Below, one piece after another: positions 1-8,610 of a DNA stretch of 64,000 nucleotides. A program made the translations under genes and the position numbers. The DNA is taken from assembly GCA_027941995.1 (NCBI GenBank), contig CP115966.1, positions 2,604,001 to 2,668,000 of the forward strand. The letters run 5' to 3'. The notes below the pieces were generated by a model. It was given only the letters and a program-made list of their open reading frames with translations, had not been told where the DNA came from and did not search any database. Source of the stretch: Erythrobacteraceae bacterium WH01K. Its GTDB lineage: Bacteria; Pseudomonadota; Alphaproteobacteria; Sphingomonadales; Sphingomonadaceae. Positions within the stretch are counted from its first letter, which is position 1, and the number at the start of each line of letters is the position of its first letter.

Positions 1-774
1 CGCGCCGAAGGTCTCTCCGATCAATTGCTGGCTGGAATTGATGAACCCGAACAGGGCGCCGAACACCAGCGCGCTGCCGAAGATGTATCCGATGGCCTGC
101 CGCAGGCCGATCGCGCGCTTCATGTTGCCGCCGATGACGGAGGGGCGGATGGGCTGGCGGTTCTCCTCCGCCAGCGATTCCGGCAGGCGGAACCAGACCC
201 AGGCGAAGATCAGGCAGCCCTGCAGCGCCATGGCCAGGAAGATCAGGTGCCAGTCGCCCAGCAGCAGGATCGCCTGCCCGATGCTGGGCGCGACGGCGGG
301 CGTCAGCAGGAAGATGACGAAGATGAGGCTCATCATGCGGGCCATCTTGTCGCCGCCCACCCGGTCGCGGATGATGGCGGGCGGCAGGGCGACGATCCCT
401 GCGCCGAGAAAGCCCTGCGCTGCGCGAATGCCAACCAGCACCTCGAACACATTGGCGAAGGCACTGGCCAGCGACAGCACGATATAGATCGCGATGGAGG
501 TCAGCAGGACCGGACGCCGCCCGAACCGGTCGGCCAGCGCGCCGGGCACCAGCGCGCCCGCCCCTGCAGCCAGCAGGTAGGCGCCGACGACGAATTGCCG
601 TTCGTTGCCAAGGCCGCCGAAATCGGCCGCAATCTCGTCGAGCGCGGGCAGGATGGCGTCGATACCGAAGGCCTGCAGCGCCATCAGCATGGCCATCATC
701 CATATGAGCTCGGTCTCGCCGATGGCTTTCCGGATTGCCTGCGTGGCAGGGGCTGGAGTGTTGTCGCGCGCCAT
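1..774 (-). CDS. MFS drug-resistance transporter, Bcr/CflA type (3' end outside window)
   Basis: The reverse strand reads open from an ATG at 774 to the window edge, giving 258 residues of the N-terminal half of a 12-TM major facilitator. Visible hallmarks are the loop 2-3 motif ADRFGRRPV after TM2, and the stretch AIIRDRVGGDKMARMMSL, typical of the Bcr/CflA drug exporter family (proton-driven efflux across the inner membrane). Several hydrophobic segments are evident. It is divergent from dinB, with 117 bp between them. The substrate cannot be told from the sequence. The C-terminal half lies outside the window, so integrity is unknown. Confidence 0.85.
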   Translation of the reverse strand, partial: MARDNTPAPATQAIRKAIGETELIWMMAMLMALQAFGIDAILPALDEIAADFGGLGNERQFVVGAYLLAAGAGALVPGALADRFGRRPVLLTSIAIYIVLSLASAFANVFEVLVGIRAAQGFLGAGIVALPPAIIRDRVGGDKMARMMSLIFVIFLLTPAVAPSIGQAILLLGDWHLIFLAMALQGCLIFAWVWFRLPESLAEENRQPIRPSVIGGNMKRAIGLRQAIGYIFGSALVFGALFGFINSSQQLIGETFGA

Positions 775-826
775 GACTGTTTCCTTGGCGACCGCACCGC
801 CCCTTGACCACCCGTTTTGTTGCATG

Positions 827-841
827 TGCGAAGAATTCGCA
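827..841. promoter_or_regulatory. small perfect inverted repeat between exporter and dinB
   Basis: TGCGAA-GAA-TTCGCA forms a perfect 6-bp-arm inverted repeat in the 117-bp divergent intergenic region. It could be an operator for either gene. It does not match the GTTC-N7-GTTC SOS box known from alphaproteobacteria. Function is inferred only from position. Confidence 0.25.
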
Positions 842-891
842 AATCGGCGAAATGGTTCCCCTGCCGCAGCACGCTCCCTAGATAGGAAGGC

Positions 892-2043
892 GTGGACGAA
901 ACGGGCGAACAGAACCGCGAGGGCGACCCCAGGGGCGAAGTCGACAGCGAAGCCGAAGGCCTGCGCAAGATCATCCATGTCGACATGGACGCCTTCTTCG
1001 CCAGCGTCGAACAGCGCGACAATCCCGAATTGCGGGGGAAGCCCGTGGCCGTCGGCGGGTCCAGCGGGCGCGGCGTGGTCGCGGCGGCCAGTTACGAGGC
1101 GCGGCAGTTCGGCGTGCGCAGCGCCATGCCGTCCGTTACCGCGAAACGGCTCTGTCCCGACCTCGTATTCGTGAAGTCGCGCTTCGATGCCTACCGCGAG
1201 GCGAGCCAGCAGATCCGCGAGATCTTCCGTTTCTACACCCCGCTCGTCGAACCGCTCAGCCTCGACGAGGCCTATCTAGACATCACCGAAGACCTGCAGG
1301 GCATGGGCTCTGCCACCGCCACTGCGCAGGCCATCCGCAAGCGCATCCGCGAGGAGACGGACCTGACGGCCAGCGCCGGGGTCAGCTACAACAAGTTCCT
1401 GGCCAAGCTGGCGAGCGACCAGAACAAGCCCGATGGCATCTGCGTCATCCGCCCCGGCGAGGGCGAGGCCTTTGTCCAGTCGCTGCCCGTCCGCCGCTTC
1501 CACGGGATCGGGCCCAAAGCGGAGGAGAAGTGCAGGCGGCTGGGCCTGGAGACAGGCGCTGACATAGCCGCGAAGGACCGCGCATGGCTGCGCCAGCACT
1601 TCGGGAGCTTCGGCGATTACCTGTTCCGTGCGGCACGCGGCGTGGACCTGCGCCCCGTGCGATCGAACCGCCTGCGCAAATCCGTCGGCGGGGAGCGGAC
1701 CTTCAGCGCGGACATTCACGAGGCGGACGCCCTGCGGGAGACGCTGGAACGCATCGTCGACATCGTGTGGGAGAGGATCGAGCGGGCGCAGGCAAAGGGA
1801 AAGACCGTGACGCTGAAGCTGAAATACAACGATTTCACGCTGCACACGCGTGCCCAGTCGGTCAGCCAGCTGGTGGAGGACAAGGACACTTTCGCGCGGC
1901 TGGGGCGCGAATTGCTGGAGGAGGAAATTCCCCTTCCCCGCCCGATCCGGCTGATGGGCCTCACCCTGTCGAACCTGGAACGCGACGGAGACGAGGAATC
2001 GCGCCGCCGCGATGGGAAGACCGGCCAGCTGGCCCTGTTCTAG
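892..2043 (+). CDS. dinB: DNA polymerase IV (translesion Y-family polymerase)
   Basis: A 383-residue Y-family polymerase for lesion bypass. The metal-binding acidic residues are in place: D31 in IHVDMDAFF and D125/E126 in SLDEAYLD. The finger/palm region, helix-hairpin-helix (HGIGPKAEEKC) and little-finger domain follow. The protein ends in QLALF, the classic beta-clamp-binding peptide at the extreme C-terminus, so it is complete. The start is a GTG at 892, giving about 25 residues ahead of the catalytic core, slightly longer than usual. The stop overlaps the NUDIX stop on the other strand (convergent). No LexA box was recognised upstream. Confidence 0.95.
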   Translation: MDETGEQNREGDPRGEVDSEAEGLRKIIHVDMDAFFASVEQRDNPELRGKPVAVGGSSGRGVVAAASYEARQFGVRSAMPSVTAKRLCPDLVFVKSRFDAYREASQQIREIFRFYTPLVEPLSLDEAYLDITEDLQGMGSATATAQAIRKRIREETDLTASAGVSYNKFLAKLASDQNKPDGICVIRPGEGEAFVQSLPVRRFHGIGPKAEEKCRRLGLETGADIAAKDRAWLRQHFGSFGDYLFRAARGVDLRPVRSNRLRKSVGGERTFSADIHEADALRETLERIVDIVWERIERAQAKGKTVTLKLKYNDFTLHTRAQSVSQLVEDKDTFARLGRELLEEEIPLPRPIRLMGLTLSNLERDGDEESRRRDGKTGQLALF

Positions 2044-2537
2044 CGCGAACCTGTTCCAGCCCCAGCTTGCCCCAGCAGGGCGATCCTGGTCGCGGCAAGC
2101 GTGCTGAGCGGCTGCGGGAGGGCGTCCAGGGCGAAGAATGCGGCGCTTTCGATCTCGCGCCGGTCGGCGGCCGGCGGTCCGTACAGTCCAGCGGTGACGA
2201 CATGGGCACGGTGAGGAGAGCCCGACAGCGTCTCGTCCACGAAGCCCAGATAGCGCGCATCGACCAGCACGGCGCCCAGTTCTTCCTGCATCTCGCGCCG
2301 TGCGGTCTCGACCGGCTCTTCCCCGCGTTTCATCCCGCCGCCCGGCAAGGTCCAGACCTGCGGTCCGTAAGCGTGCCGGACCAGTAATATCTCTCCCGCA
2401 CCGCTGCGCAGGATCACCGACACCCCTTCCAGTTGCACCTTGCGCCAGAGCCGCCAGCGATGGCGGACCCTGTGCGCGCCCTTCAATGCTGCCCGGTGCA
2501 GGGGTCGCGGGACCAACGACTGGATCAGGTGAAGCAC
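2040..2537 (-). CDS. NUDIX hydrolase
   Basis: About 165 residues with an intact NUDIX box, GGGMKRGEEPVETARREM followed by QEELGA, fitting GX5EX7REUXEEXGU. The enzyme should cleave a nucleoside diphosphate linked to another moiety; the substrate is not deducible. The N-terminus is basic (PRPLHRAALKGAHRVRHRWRLWRK). The chosen start is a GTG at 2537 that overlaps the end of the pgl-like gene by 13 bases, suggesting translational coupling in a pgl-nudix pair. A downstream TTG at 2516 is an alternative. Confidence 0.8.
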   Translation of the reverse strand: MLHLIQSLVPRPLHRAALKGAHRVRHRWRLWRKVQLEGVSVILRSGAGEILLVRHAYGPQVWTLPGGGMKRGEEPVETARREMQEELGAVLVDARYLGFVDETLSGSPHRAHVVTAGLYGPPAADRREIESAAFFALDALPQPLSTLAATRIALLGQAGAGTGSR

Positions 2538-3148
2538 GTAACGTCCTGCGTCGCCGCGCCCAGCAGGCGGGCCACCGGCAGGTCGTTCTCTCCCTTTGCT
2601 GCGACGTCGAAGATACGAGCCTTGTCGGCATTGCCGCCGAGCGTGAACAGGATGTCTTCGCTCTCCAGCAGCGCCGGTATCGTCAAGGAGATGCGGTCGA
2701 AAGGAGCCTCGGGCGGCAGCGGGTCGGGCGTCAGCCGCACGATCTTTTGCGGGGCATCCACCTGCGGATCGGTGTTGGGAAACAGCGAGGCGATATGCCC
2801 GTCGCTGCCCATGCCGAGCCAGCACAGCGTGAAATGCGGAATCTTCTCCATCACGGTCAGCGCCGCGACCTCCGCCCCTGCAGGCTCGAACAGGACACGC
2901 AGCTTGCCGGTGTTGGAGGCAGCGTGATCTTCCGGCACGATCCGGTCGTCGCCCGGCCAGACCACGATGCGCTTCCAATCGAGCGAACGGCGGACCAGTT
3001 CCTCCATGATCGGGAACGGTGTCGACCCGCCGGGCACGGCGATCGGAACGGGCCCGTCGGTATTGGCCAGAGCCTTTGTAAGCCGGGCCTCCAACCAGTC
3101 TGCAATGTCGCCGGGCTTTGCGTTTTCCTTGATGGTGAGGTTCTGCAT
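2525..3148 (-). CDS. pgl: 6-phosphogluconolactonase
   Basis: 207 residues of the 6-phosphogluconolactonase/glucosamine-6-phosphate isomerase fold. The phosphate-binding VPGGSTPFP (about 38-46) and the signature GMGSDGHIASLFP (112-124) are present. It hydrolyses 6-phosphoglucono-lactone in the cytoplasm, feeding the Entner-Doudoroff or pentose phosphate route. Length is slightly short of the usual 230-250 but no motif is missing. Neighbouring zwf/edd genes are absent. It is followed with overlap by the NUDIX gene and preceded by the dps terminator. Confidence 0.88.
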   Translation of the reverse strand: MQNLTIKENAKPGDIADWLEARLTKALANTDGPVPIAVPGGSTPFPIMEELVRRSLDWKRIVVWPGDDRIVPEDHAASNTGKLRVLFEPAGAEVAALTVMEKIPHFTLCWLGMGSDGHIASLFPNTDPQVDAPQKIVRLTPDPLPPEAPFDRISLTIPALLESEDILFTLGGNADKARIFDVAAKGENDLPVARLLGAATQDVTCFT

Positions 3149-3160
3149 GGATGCATCCTA

Positions 3161-3198
3161 ACGCAAAGGCCGCGCCCGGGCATCCCCGGACGCGGCCT
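3161..3198 (-). terminator. strong hairpin downstream of dps
   Basis: Arms 3167-3180 and 3185-3198 pair over 14 bp with one G-T wobble around a 4-base loop. On the reverse strand this is followed by TTTGCG. It sits just past the dps stop and before pgl, so it probably separates the two transcripts. The U-tract is poor. Confidence 0.65.
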
Positions 3199-3224
3199 GT
3201 CGCATTCGTATTTCGCGAAGAACC

Positions 3225-3686
3225 TTACTTCAGCGTCTGGCTGAGGAACCAGACACGCTCTTCCGCCATGTCGGTCCAGTCGTCGAGCAGGCCGTCGGTC
3301 GCATTGTCGCCGGCCTTCTCGGCCAGTTCCTTCATGCCCTTCAGGCGCTTGACCAGCGCTGCGTTGTCGTCGCGCAGTTCGGTGACCATCGCATCGGGCG
3401 TCAGGGTCACGTCGTCCTGGTCCTTGACCTGCGTATGCTTTGCGACGGAGCCGACAGAAGTTAGCGTCATCATGTCGTTCTTGCGCACGCGCTCGCCAAT
3501 GTCGTCGATCTGGTCGCGGATTTCCACGGCCTGTTCGTCGAACAACAGGTGCAGGTCGCGGAAACGCGGTCCTGCAACGTGCCAGTGGAAATTCTTGGTC
3601 TTGATGTAGAGCGCGAAATGATCGGCCAGGAGCCCGTTCAGTTCGTCGACCAGTGCCCGTTTCGAATTGTCGCCTGCGTCTGCCAT
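3225..3686 (-). CDS. dps: Dps-family DNA-protecting ferritin
   Basis: 153 residues, the normal Dps size. The dinuclear ferroxidase residues H34, H46, D50, D61 and E65 reproduce the spacing of E. coli Dps (51, 63, 67, 78, 82) exactly. The protein should form a dodecamer that oxidises and stores iron and shields DNA from peroxide. The start at 3686 is chosen because GGAGG lies just upstream; an in-frame extension to 3764 has no such signal. The N-terminal lysine-rich tail seen in some Dps proteins is short here, so DNA binding may be weak. Confidence 0.92.
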   Translation of the reverse strand: MADAGDNSKRALVDELNGLLADHFALYIKTKNFHWHVAGPRFRDLHLLFDEQAVEIRDQIDDIGERVRKNDMMTLTSVGSVAKHTQVKDQDDVTLTPDAMVTELRDDNAALVKRLKGMKELAEKAGDNATDGLLDDWTDMAEERVWFLSQTLK

Positions 3687-3786
3687 ATGTCTTGCCTCCG
3701 GATTGTTTTGGGTTTCGCATTGGTAATGCGCGAAAGCCCTCGCGGGTTTCCGGCGAAGTCGCATTCAGAGCAATCGATATCGTCGA

Positions 3787-4344
3787 TCAAAGGATTAGGC
3801 CGCGTGCGGATAATCCGATTACAACCCCGGCCACCAGCGTCGCCGCTGCCAGTGCGAGGCGAAGCGCCCGTAAAGGCACGGTTTTTTCCAGCCGCTCTCC
3901 GGCCAGCCAGCCAAGCGTGATGGCCGCCACGCCGCCCAGCGCGCCGCCCAGCGCCACAAGAGCAGGTATCGCGGTAGCGGCAGCGAGGGCGAAAATGATG
4001 AAGCGCGAGGCATCGCCGAACTGTCTCAGGCACAGGACGAGGAAGGCGGCGAAGACGGATCGCGTCGGCTCCGCCGCAGCGGTGTCCCGATTGGGCCACG
4101 CCAGTTCCACTGCCGCTGCGATCAACGAGAACGCGACCAGCATCCGGCGGCCCGATGTCGGCAGGAGGCCCGCGATACTGGCCCCGGCAAAGGCCATGAC
4201 CACGGCCGAGACAACAACCGCGGCCCATCCTGCCGCCAGTATCGTGGTCCGTGTCCGCGCGGCCATCTGCGCCACCAGCAACTGGTCGCGCGCGCCCTGC
4301 CCGATCAGCAGCGCGGCGACGAAGGCGAAGAGGAAACCGGACAT
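3787..4344 (-). CDS. GDT1/TMEM165-like membrane protein with degenerate motifs
   Basis: A 185-residue polytopic membrane protein with about six TM segments in two halves. The halves carry related motifs, IGQGARDQLLVAQMA near the N-terminus and RQFGDASRFIIFALAA near the middle. These sit where GDT1/UPF0016 cation transporters have E-x-G-D-[KR]-[ST]-Q. The family link is therefore inferred and the key Glu-Gly-Asp triad is only partly kept. The ATG at 4344 is preferred over an upstream TTG at 4359. It follows the PhoX-like gene by about 49 bp in the same direction. Manganese or calcium transport is a guess. Confidence 0.55.
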   Translation of the reverse strand: MSGFLFAFVAALLIGQGARDQLLVAQMAARTRTTILAAGWAAVVVSAVVMAFAGASIAGLLPTSGRRMLVAFSLIAAAVELAWPNRDTAAAEPTRSVFAAFLVLCLRQFGDASRFIIFALAAATAIPALVALGGALGGVAAITLGWLAGERLEKTVPLRALRLALAAATLVAGVVIGLSARGLIL

Positions 4345-4393
4345 CGTCGCGCCGGGCAACGGGAGCCGGTTTGCGGCCCCCGTCCCTGCCTCG

Positions 4394-5743
4394 TCAGACC
4401 CAGGGGCCGGTAATCGCCACCGTCACCGTGGGACTGTAGGCATTGACGAAGAACCACTTGCCATCGCGGGAGAAACAGCCGCCCGCCAGTTCGGTCTGCA
4501 TGTTCAGCCGGCCGAAGGGATAGGCGACACCTTCGGGCGTGATGCCGCGCAGGTAATTGTCGACAGGATCGGTATACTGGTCCTCGCACACGATCAGGTC
4601 GCCGAACGGGGCGACGGTCAGGTTATCGCCGTAATTGAACTGCTCTTTGCTTTCACTTTCGAAGAACAGCTCGAACCGGTCGTCCGCGCCGTCATAGCCG
4701 GGCCGGATGCGGAACACCTGCCCCAGCTTCTTCGCGCCGCCGCTGGTCGAGCAGACGTAGAATTCGTCCTCGCCCATGTGGATGCCTTCGCCGCGCGCGA
4801 TCAGGACACCGCCCTCGGCTGCGGCACGCAAGCGGAGGTCGTCCTCTGGCGCTTCGACATTGTCGATATCGATCCAGCGCACAGCCTTCGCGACGCCGAC
4901 CTGCATGGCGCTGCCATCCCAGTTGCGGCTGTCGCGCGTGCCATCGGTGGCGACCATGAATTGCAGGCGTCCGCCCGCCGCCAGATTGCCGGGCTCTTTC
5001 GGCAGGAAGCGATAAAGCACCGAGTCGTCCCTGTCCTCCGTCAGGTAGACGATGCCCGACCGCGGATCGACACAGGCGGCCTCGTGGTTGAAGCGGCCCA
5101 TGGCGGTCAGCGGCACGGCCTCCACCTGCCGGCCCGCGGCGGCGGGGACTTCGAACACCCAGCCATGGTTCTTCGCCAGCCCTTCGCCATAGCGCTGGCC
5201 CGGCCCGGTCGGCGCTTCCTCGCAGGTCAGCCAGCTGCCCCACGGCGTCACTCCGCCCGAACAGTTCCGGATCGTGCCCGCCAGACTGCGGTATTCCTGT
5301 TCGACGGCAAGCGTTTGCGCATCCAGCACGATGGTCGTCGTCCCGCCGGGAACGATGGTCCCGTCGCGGGTGCCGTATCCATGTGCGAGCGTGCCGCCCG
5401 CATCGTCGGTCGGGACGAGTTCGTGGTTGCGCACCAGCGCGATCCTGCCATTTCCGAGGTCGAGGCAGCCCATGCCGTCCGCCTTGTCCGGCACGGCGCC
5501 GCCATCCGACATGGCATTGCCCAGCCGCGAAAGCACGCGGTAGGAGAAGCCTTCCGGCAGGTCGAGCATGCCCGCCGGGTCCTTCACCAGCGGACCGTAG
5601 CCGGTCGCGCCGCGCCCCGGATTGCCGGCGCGCGCGATCTGCGGCGCGGGTGCGGTGCTGCACCCGCTGGCGGAAAGGGCAGCGAACGCGCTGCCCGTCG
5701 CGGCGAGGAACCGGCGGCGGCTGGTATTGGAGAAAGCGTTCAT
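4394..5743 (-). CDS. PhoX/DUF839-family secreted protein (putative phosphatase), Tat-exported
   Basis: Roughly 449 residues from this ATG (461 if begun at 5779). The N-terminus MNAFSNTSRRRFLAATGSAFA is a twin-arginine signal, followed by a hydrophobic stretch and a Cys in ALSASGC. The mature region shows the PhoX/DUF839 features NHELVPTDDAGG, TWLTCEEA-like SWLTCEEAPTG, VYLTEDRDDSVLYRF, and the C-terminal ITPEGVAYPFGRL...GGCFSRDGKWFFVN. PhoX enzymes are Ca/Fe alkaline phosphatases of the periplasm, but many DUF839 proteins are uncharacterised. It is divergent from the SDR gene with a short shared promoter region. Confidence 0.82.
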   Translation of the reverse strand: MNAFSNTSRRRFLAATGSAFAALSASGCSTAPAPQIARAGNPGRGATGYGPLVKDPAGMLDLPEGFSYRVLSRLGNAMSDGGAVPDKADGMGCLDLGNGRIALVRNHELVPTDDAGGTLAHGYGTRDGTIVPGGTTTIVLDAQTLAVEQEYRSLAGTIRNCSGGVTPWGSWLTCEEAPTGPGQRYGEGLAKNHGWVFEVPAAAGRQVEAVPLTAMGRFNHEAACVDPRSGIVYLTEDRDDSVLYRFLPKEPGNLAAGGRLQFMVATDGTRDSRNWDGSAMQVGVAKAVRWIDIDNVEAPEDDLRLRAAAEGGVLIARGEGIHMGEDEFYVCSTSGGAKKLGQVFRIRPGYDGADDRFELFFESESKEQFNYGDNLTVAPFGDLIVCEDQYTDPVDNYLRGITPEGVAYPFGRLNMQTELAGGCFSRDGKWFFVNAYSPTVTVAITGPWV

Positions 5744-5828
5744 CGTCTCGAAGATCCTGTCGAATGGGTCGTTTGACATCAGCCTATCACGGCTACAGCG
5801 TTATGACAGTCAATAAGGAGAGAGCCTC

Positions 5829-6623
5829 GTGAAACTTGAAGATGGACTAGGTGCGGTAGTGACGGGCGGCGCGTCGGGCTTGGGCCTCGCCAGCGCCCGG
5901 GCACTGGCCGCAGAGGGTCTGAAGGTCGCCATTTTCGACATCGATACCGAGAAAGGCCCGACTTGCGCCGAGGAGATCGGCGGCACGTTCCATCACGTCG
6001 ACATCACGGACGAGGCATCGGTGGAGGACGGCTTCGCCGCAGCCCGCAGCGCGCACGGGCAGGAACGGGTCACGATCCACTGCGCCATGACCAGCCGCCG
6101 CGGCAAGACGCTGGGCTGGGACAAGGAGAGCGGGCGGTACAAGCGGCTCTCTACCGAGGATTATGCCTACGGCGCGGAAGGGATCCTCGTCTCCAGTTAC
6201 CGCATCGCCAGCCATTCGGCGCTCGGCATGGCGAACAGCGATCCGCTTAACGATGACGGCGAGCGCGGGGCCATCGTCCTGACCGCCAGCGTCGCGGCAC
6301 AGGATGGCCAGATCGGCCAGGTGATCTATGGCAGCTGCAAGAGCGGGGTGAACGGCCTCGTCCTGCCCATGGCGCGCGACCTGATGGATGTGGGCATCCG
6401 CGTGAACAGCGTCATGCCGGGCATTTTCGCGACGCCGCTGATGCTGGGGATGAAGGACCGCAATCCGCAGATGTGGGACCAGCTCAATGCCAGCGTCCCC
6501 TTCCCCAAGCGGCTCGGCGAACCGGAGGAATTCGCCAGCCTGATCGTGGAGATCGCGCGCAACACCTACATAAACGGCCACCAGTTCCGCCTCGACGGCG
6601 CAATCCGGATGCCGCCGAGATAA
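5829..6623 (+). CDS. short-chain dehydrogenase/reductase
   Basis: 264 residues. The NAD-binding TGGASGLG glycine motif is near residues 12-19, an acidic FDID follows beta-2 (NAD preference), and catalytic Tyr/Lys sit in IYGSCKSG with the Ser in LTASVAAQDG. It resembles HSD10-type 3-hydroxyacyl-CoA dehydrogenases. Oddly, the usual NNAG motif after beta-4 reads HCAMTSRRG, and the segment after it is unusual, so the substrate pocket may differ. GTG start at 5829 with AAGGAG eight bases upstream. Confidence 0.85.
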   Translation: MKLEDGLGAVVTGGASGLGLASARALAAEGLKVAIFDIDTEKGPTCAEEIGGTFHHVDITDEASVEDGFAAARSAHGQERVTIHCAMTSRRGKTLGWDKESGRYKRLSTEDYAYGAEGILVSSYRIASHSALGMANSDPLNDDGERGAIVLTASVAAQDGQIGQVIYGSCKSGVNGLVLPMARDLMDVGIRVNSVMPGIFATPLMLGMKDRNPQMWDQLNASVPFPKRLGEPEEFASLIVEIARNTYINGHQFRLDGAIRMPPR

Positions 6624-6651
6624 GGTTGAGCCGGTCCTGCTGCGGCAGACC

Positions 6652-8316
6652 TCAGCTACACCGCGCCAGCTGTTCGCTGGATGGGACGATACGGTCGAAT
6701 TCCACAGCCTGCCGCAGCTTCGCAATCCAGCCGCGGTCGACGAACGGCATCCACTGCAGCATTCCGCGATACAGGTTCGGCTTGCGATCGATCAGTTCCG
6801 CCCTGACCTCCCGCGCTTCGCCTGTTCGGCCCATCGCGGCCAGCGATGCCGTTTCCAGAACGTGGGCGAGGACATAGCCGGGATGGGTTGCCTGTATCGT
6901 CTGGGCTGTCGCCAGGCTTTCCTCGTAGCGTCCCAGCATCCAGTAACTCGTGCCAAGCGCACCGAGTGCCAGGAAACGTTTCGGATCGAGCGGGGTCAGG
7001 AAAAGCGCGTGCTTCAGCAAGTCGATCGCCGGTTCGGGATCGCCCGCCAGGTAATAGGTCGATCCCAAATGGACATAGGCCTGCCCAAGCCCGGGATCGA
7101 GCGCGCAAGCCTGCTCCAGATGGGTCCGTGCGGAGCCGGGTCGTCGCTGCCAAGTTTCCAGTATGCCATTGAATAGCGGGCCGCGCGCATCCAGCGGGTC
7201 GGCGCGCATTGCGGCGCGGATCAGGACCGCTAGGTCCCTGAAGGTAGTAGCCGTGGCGCGGTCGACCCAGTGTTGCCACAGTTCCAGATTGGCCTGGAGC
7301 ATCAGCAACTCGCCGTTTTCCGGCGTTTTGCGCATCCCCTGATCGATCAGGATCCGCGCCTTGGCGAAGGATTCCCTATTGAACTGATTGATGTGGAACC
7401 TGATACGCCAGAGTTCCTCGTTCACACTGTCGATCGCGCCGGAGGCAGAGGTGTCGAAATGGCGTTGTTCGCAAACATCGAAAGACGCCCCCACGCAATT
7501 GGCGATCCGGGCGATCTCGTCCGCCGCCGAGGCAGGGTCCTGCGGACTGATGGTCCGCGTGTCCGTCCAGCGGATGATCCGCCCGGGCATTTCGAGGAAC
7601 GAGAATGTCGCCCGCATTTCGCCTTCCGACGGAATGATATTCGTTTCCAGCAGATACCGGCAAGCAGGTGTTTGCCGGTCGTGCTCGCCGTCGCCCGATA
7701 CGATCGGAAGCCACCGCATTCGCGTGAGAGCAACAGACAGGCCGTCACCGATCGAGCGCGCCATCATCGCGGCGGCCGCATCATGCCCTGCGGCCGTAGG
7801 CGGTACGACCGCGATGTAAGGCGGCAATGCAGATCGGTCCGAAACCGGTTCCACACGCTGGATGCTGCGCGGGCGGTCGTATGTTTCCCGGTCGAAATGC
7901 AGCCGCATGTCTCGCAGCCACTCCTCGAATTCCTCCTCGCTGGCGAGATCGAGCCCCTCGCAGAATTGCAGCTTGCCACCCCGGCCATGCTCGTCGGACA
8001 CATCGACATGCACGCGGCTTTCGTCGAGACTCACTATACGGTTATCGGACCGGAGGACGTCCAGCCCGGCCTGCGCGAAAACGGCACGCAGGTTCGACAA
8101 TTCCCGGCGCAGGCTGCTTTGCGCCTGCTTCTGCGCGCGAGAGCCCCACAGGACCCGTTGAAGCCAGGTGCGCGACCGTTCGAACCGGTCTGCCGTGGCC
8201 AGTGTCGCCAGAAGGGCGATGGCTTTCTTGCTGCTGATTTCCACGCGTCGCCCCGCAGACGATTCCACGCGTGGTGTGCCGAAAAGGTAGATCAATGCAT
8301 CTGGCTGGTCGCTCAT
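6652..8316 (-). CDS. SARP-like transcriptional regulator with TPR repeats
   Basis: 554 residues from the ATG at 8316 (a longer frame to 8388 is possible). The N-terminus (LIYLFGTPRVESSAGRRVEISSKK...) resembles the OmpR-type winged helix that starts SARP/BTAD activators (SSKKAIALLATLA, LWGSRAQKQAQSSLRRELSNLR). The middle has an alpha/beta region (YIAVVPPTAAGHD...) as in related TPR regulators. The C-terminal half has several TPR-like helices (LEQACALDPGLGQAYVHLGSTYYLAGDPEPAIDLLKHAL). It is divergent from the giant autotransporter, which makes that gene the likely target. Confidence 0.72.
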   Translation of the reverse strand: MSDQPDALIYLFGTPRVESSAGRRVEISSKKAIALLATLATADRFERSRTWLQRVLWGSRAQKQAQSSLRRELSNLRAVFAQAGLDVLRSDNRIVSLDESRVHVDVSDEHGRGGKLQFCEGLDLASEEEFEEWLRDMRLHFDRETYDRPRSIQRVEPVSDRSALPPYIAVVPPTAAGHDAAAAMMARSIGDGLSVALTRMRWLPIVSGDGEHDRQTPACRYLLETNIIPSEGEMRATFSFLEMPGRIIRWTDTRTISPQDPASAADEIARIANCVGASFDVCEQRHFDTSASGAIDSVNEELWRIRFHINQFNRESFAKARILIDQGMRKTPENGELLMLQANLELWQHWVDRATATTFRDLAVLIRAAMRADPLDARGPLFNGILETWQRRPGSARTHLEQACALDPGLGQAYVHLGSTYYLAGDPEPAIDLLKHALFLTPLDPKRFLALGALGTSYWMLGRYEESLATAQTIQATHPGYVLAHVLETASLAAMGRTGEAREVRAELIDRKPNLYRGMLQWMPFVDRGWIAKLRQAVEFDRIVPSSEQLARCS

Positions 8317-8489
8317 TACGTACCCCGAAAATGTCTCCCCGCCGACCCGAATAAAGGCGGAAAGCTCAAGCTGGTTCGACGCGACCAAATTTCACCCTGT
8401 ATTCAGAGCATTGTTCTCGCCGGTACCGATAATCAGGAATGTGGGAACTATAAAGCCTGATTAGCCCAGAAAAGTTATTTTTCACGCGA

Positions 8490-8531
8490 TTCGAACGCTT
8501 TGCTCACGCGAGACGAGCGCCTTTCGAACGC
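8490..8531. promoter_or_regulatory. direct repeat TTCGAACGC upstream of the autotransporter
   Basis: TTCGAACGC occurs at 8490-8498 and 8523-8531, 33 bp apart start to start, about three helical turns. SARP-type activators bind direct repeats on one DNA face, and a SARP-like gene is transcribed divergently from here. The link is inferred. The whole 8317-8610 interval holds no gene; a TATAAAG stretch near 8450 may be part of a promoter. Confidence 0.35.
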
Positions 8532-8610
8532 AGCTTCGGTCATACCCCGCCGCAATCCGCACCAGGAAGGTCTGCGGAGTTGGAATCGTAAACTGCACAG
8601 GGGTAATTCA

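Noticed and set aside
25..807. Forward frames at the left edge
   Set aside because: They are antisense to a recognisable MFS transporter on the reverse strand.
774..891. LexA/SOS box ahead of dinB
   Set aside because: No GTTC-N7-GTTC pair was found; only an unrelated 15-bp inverted repeat.
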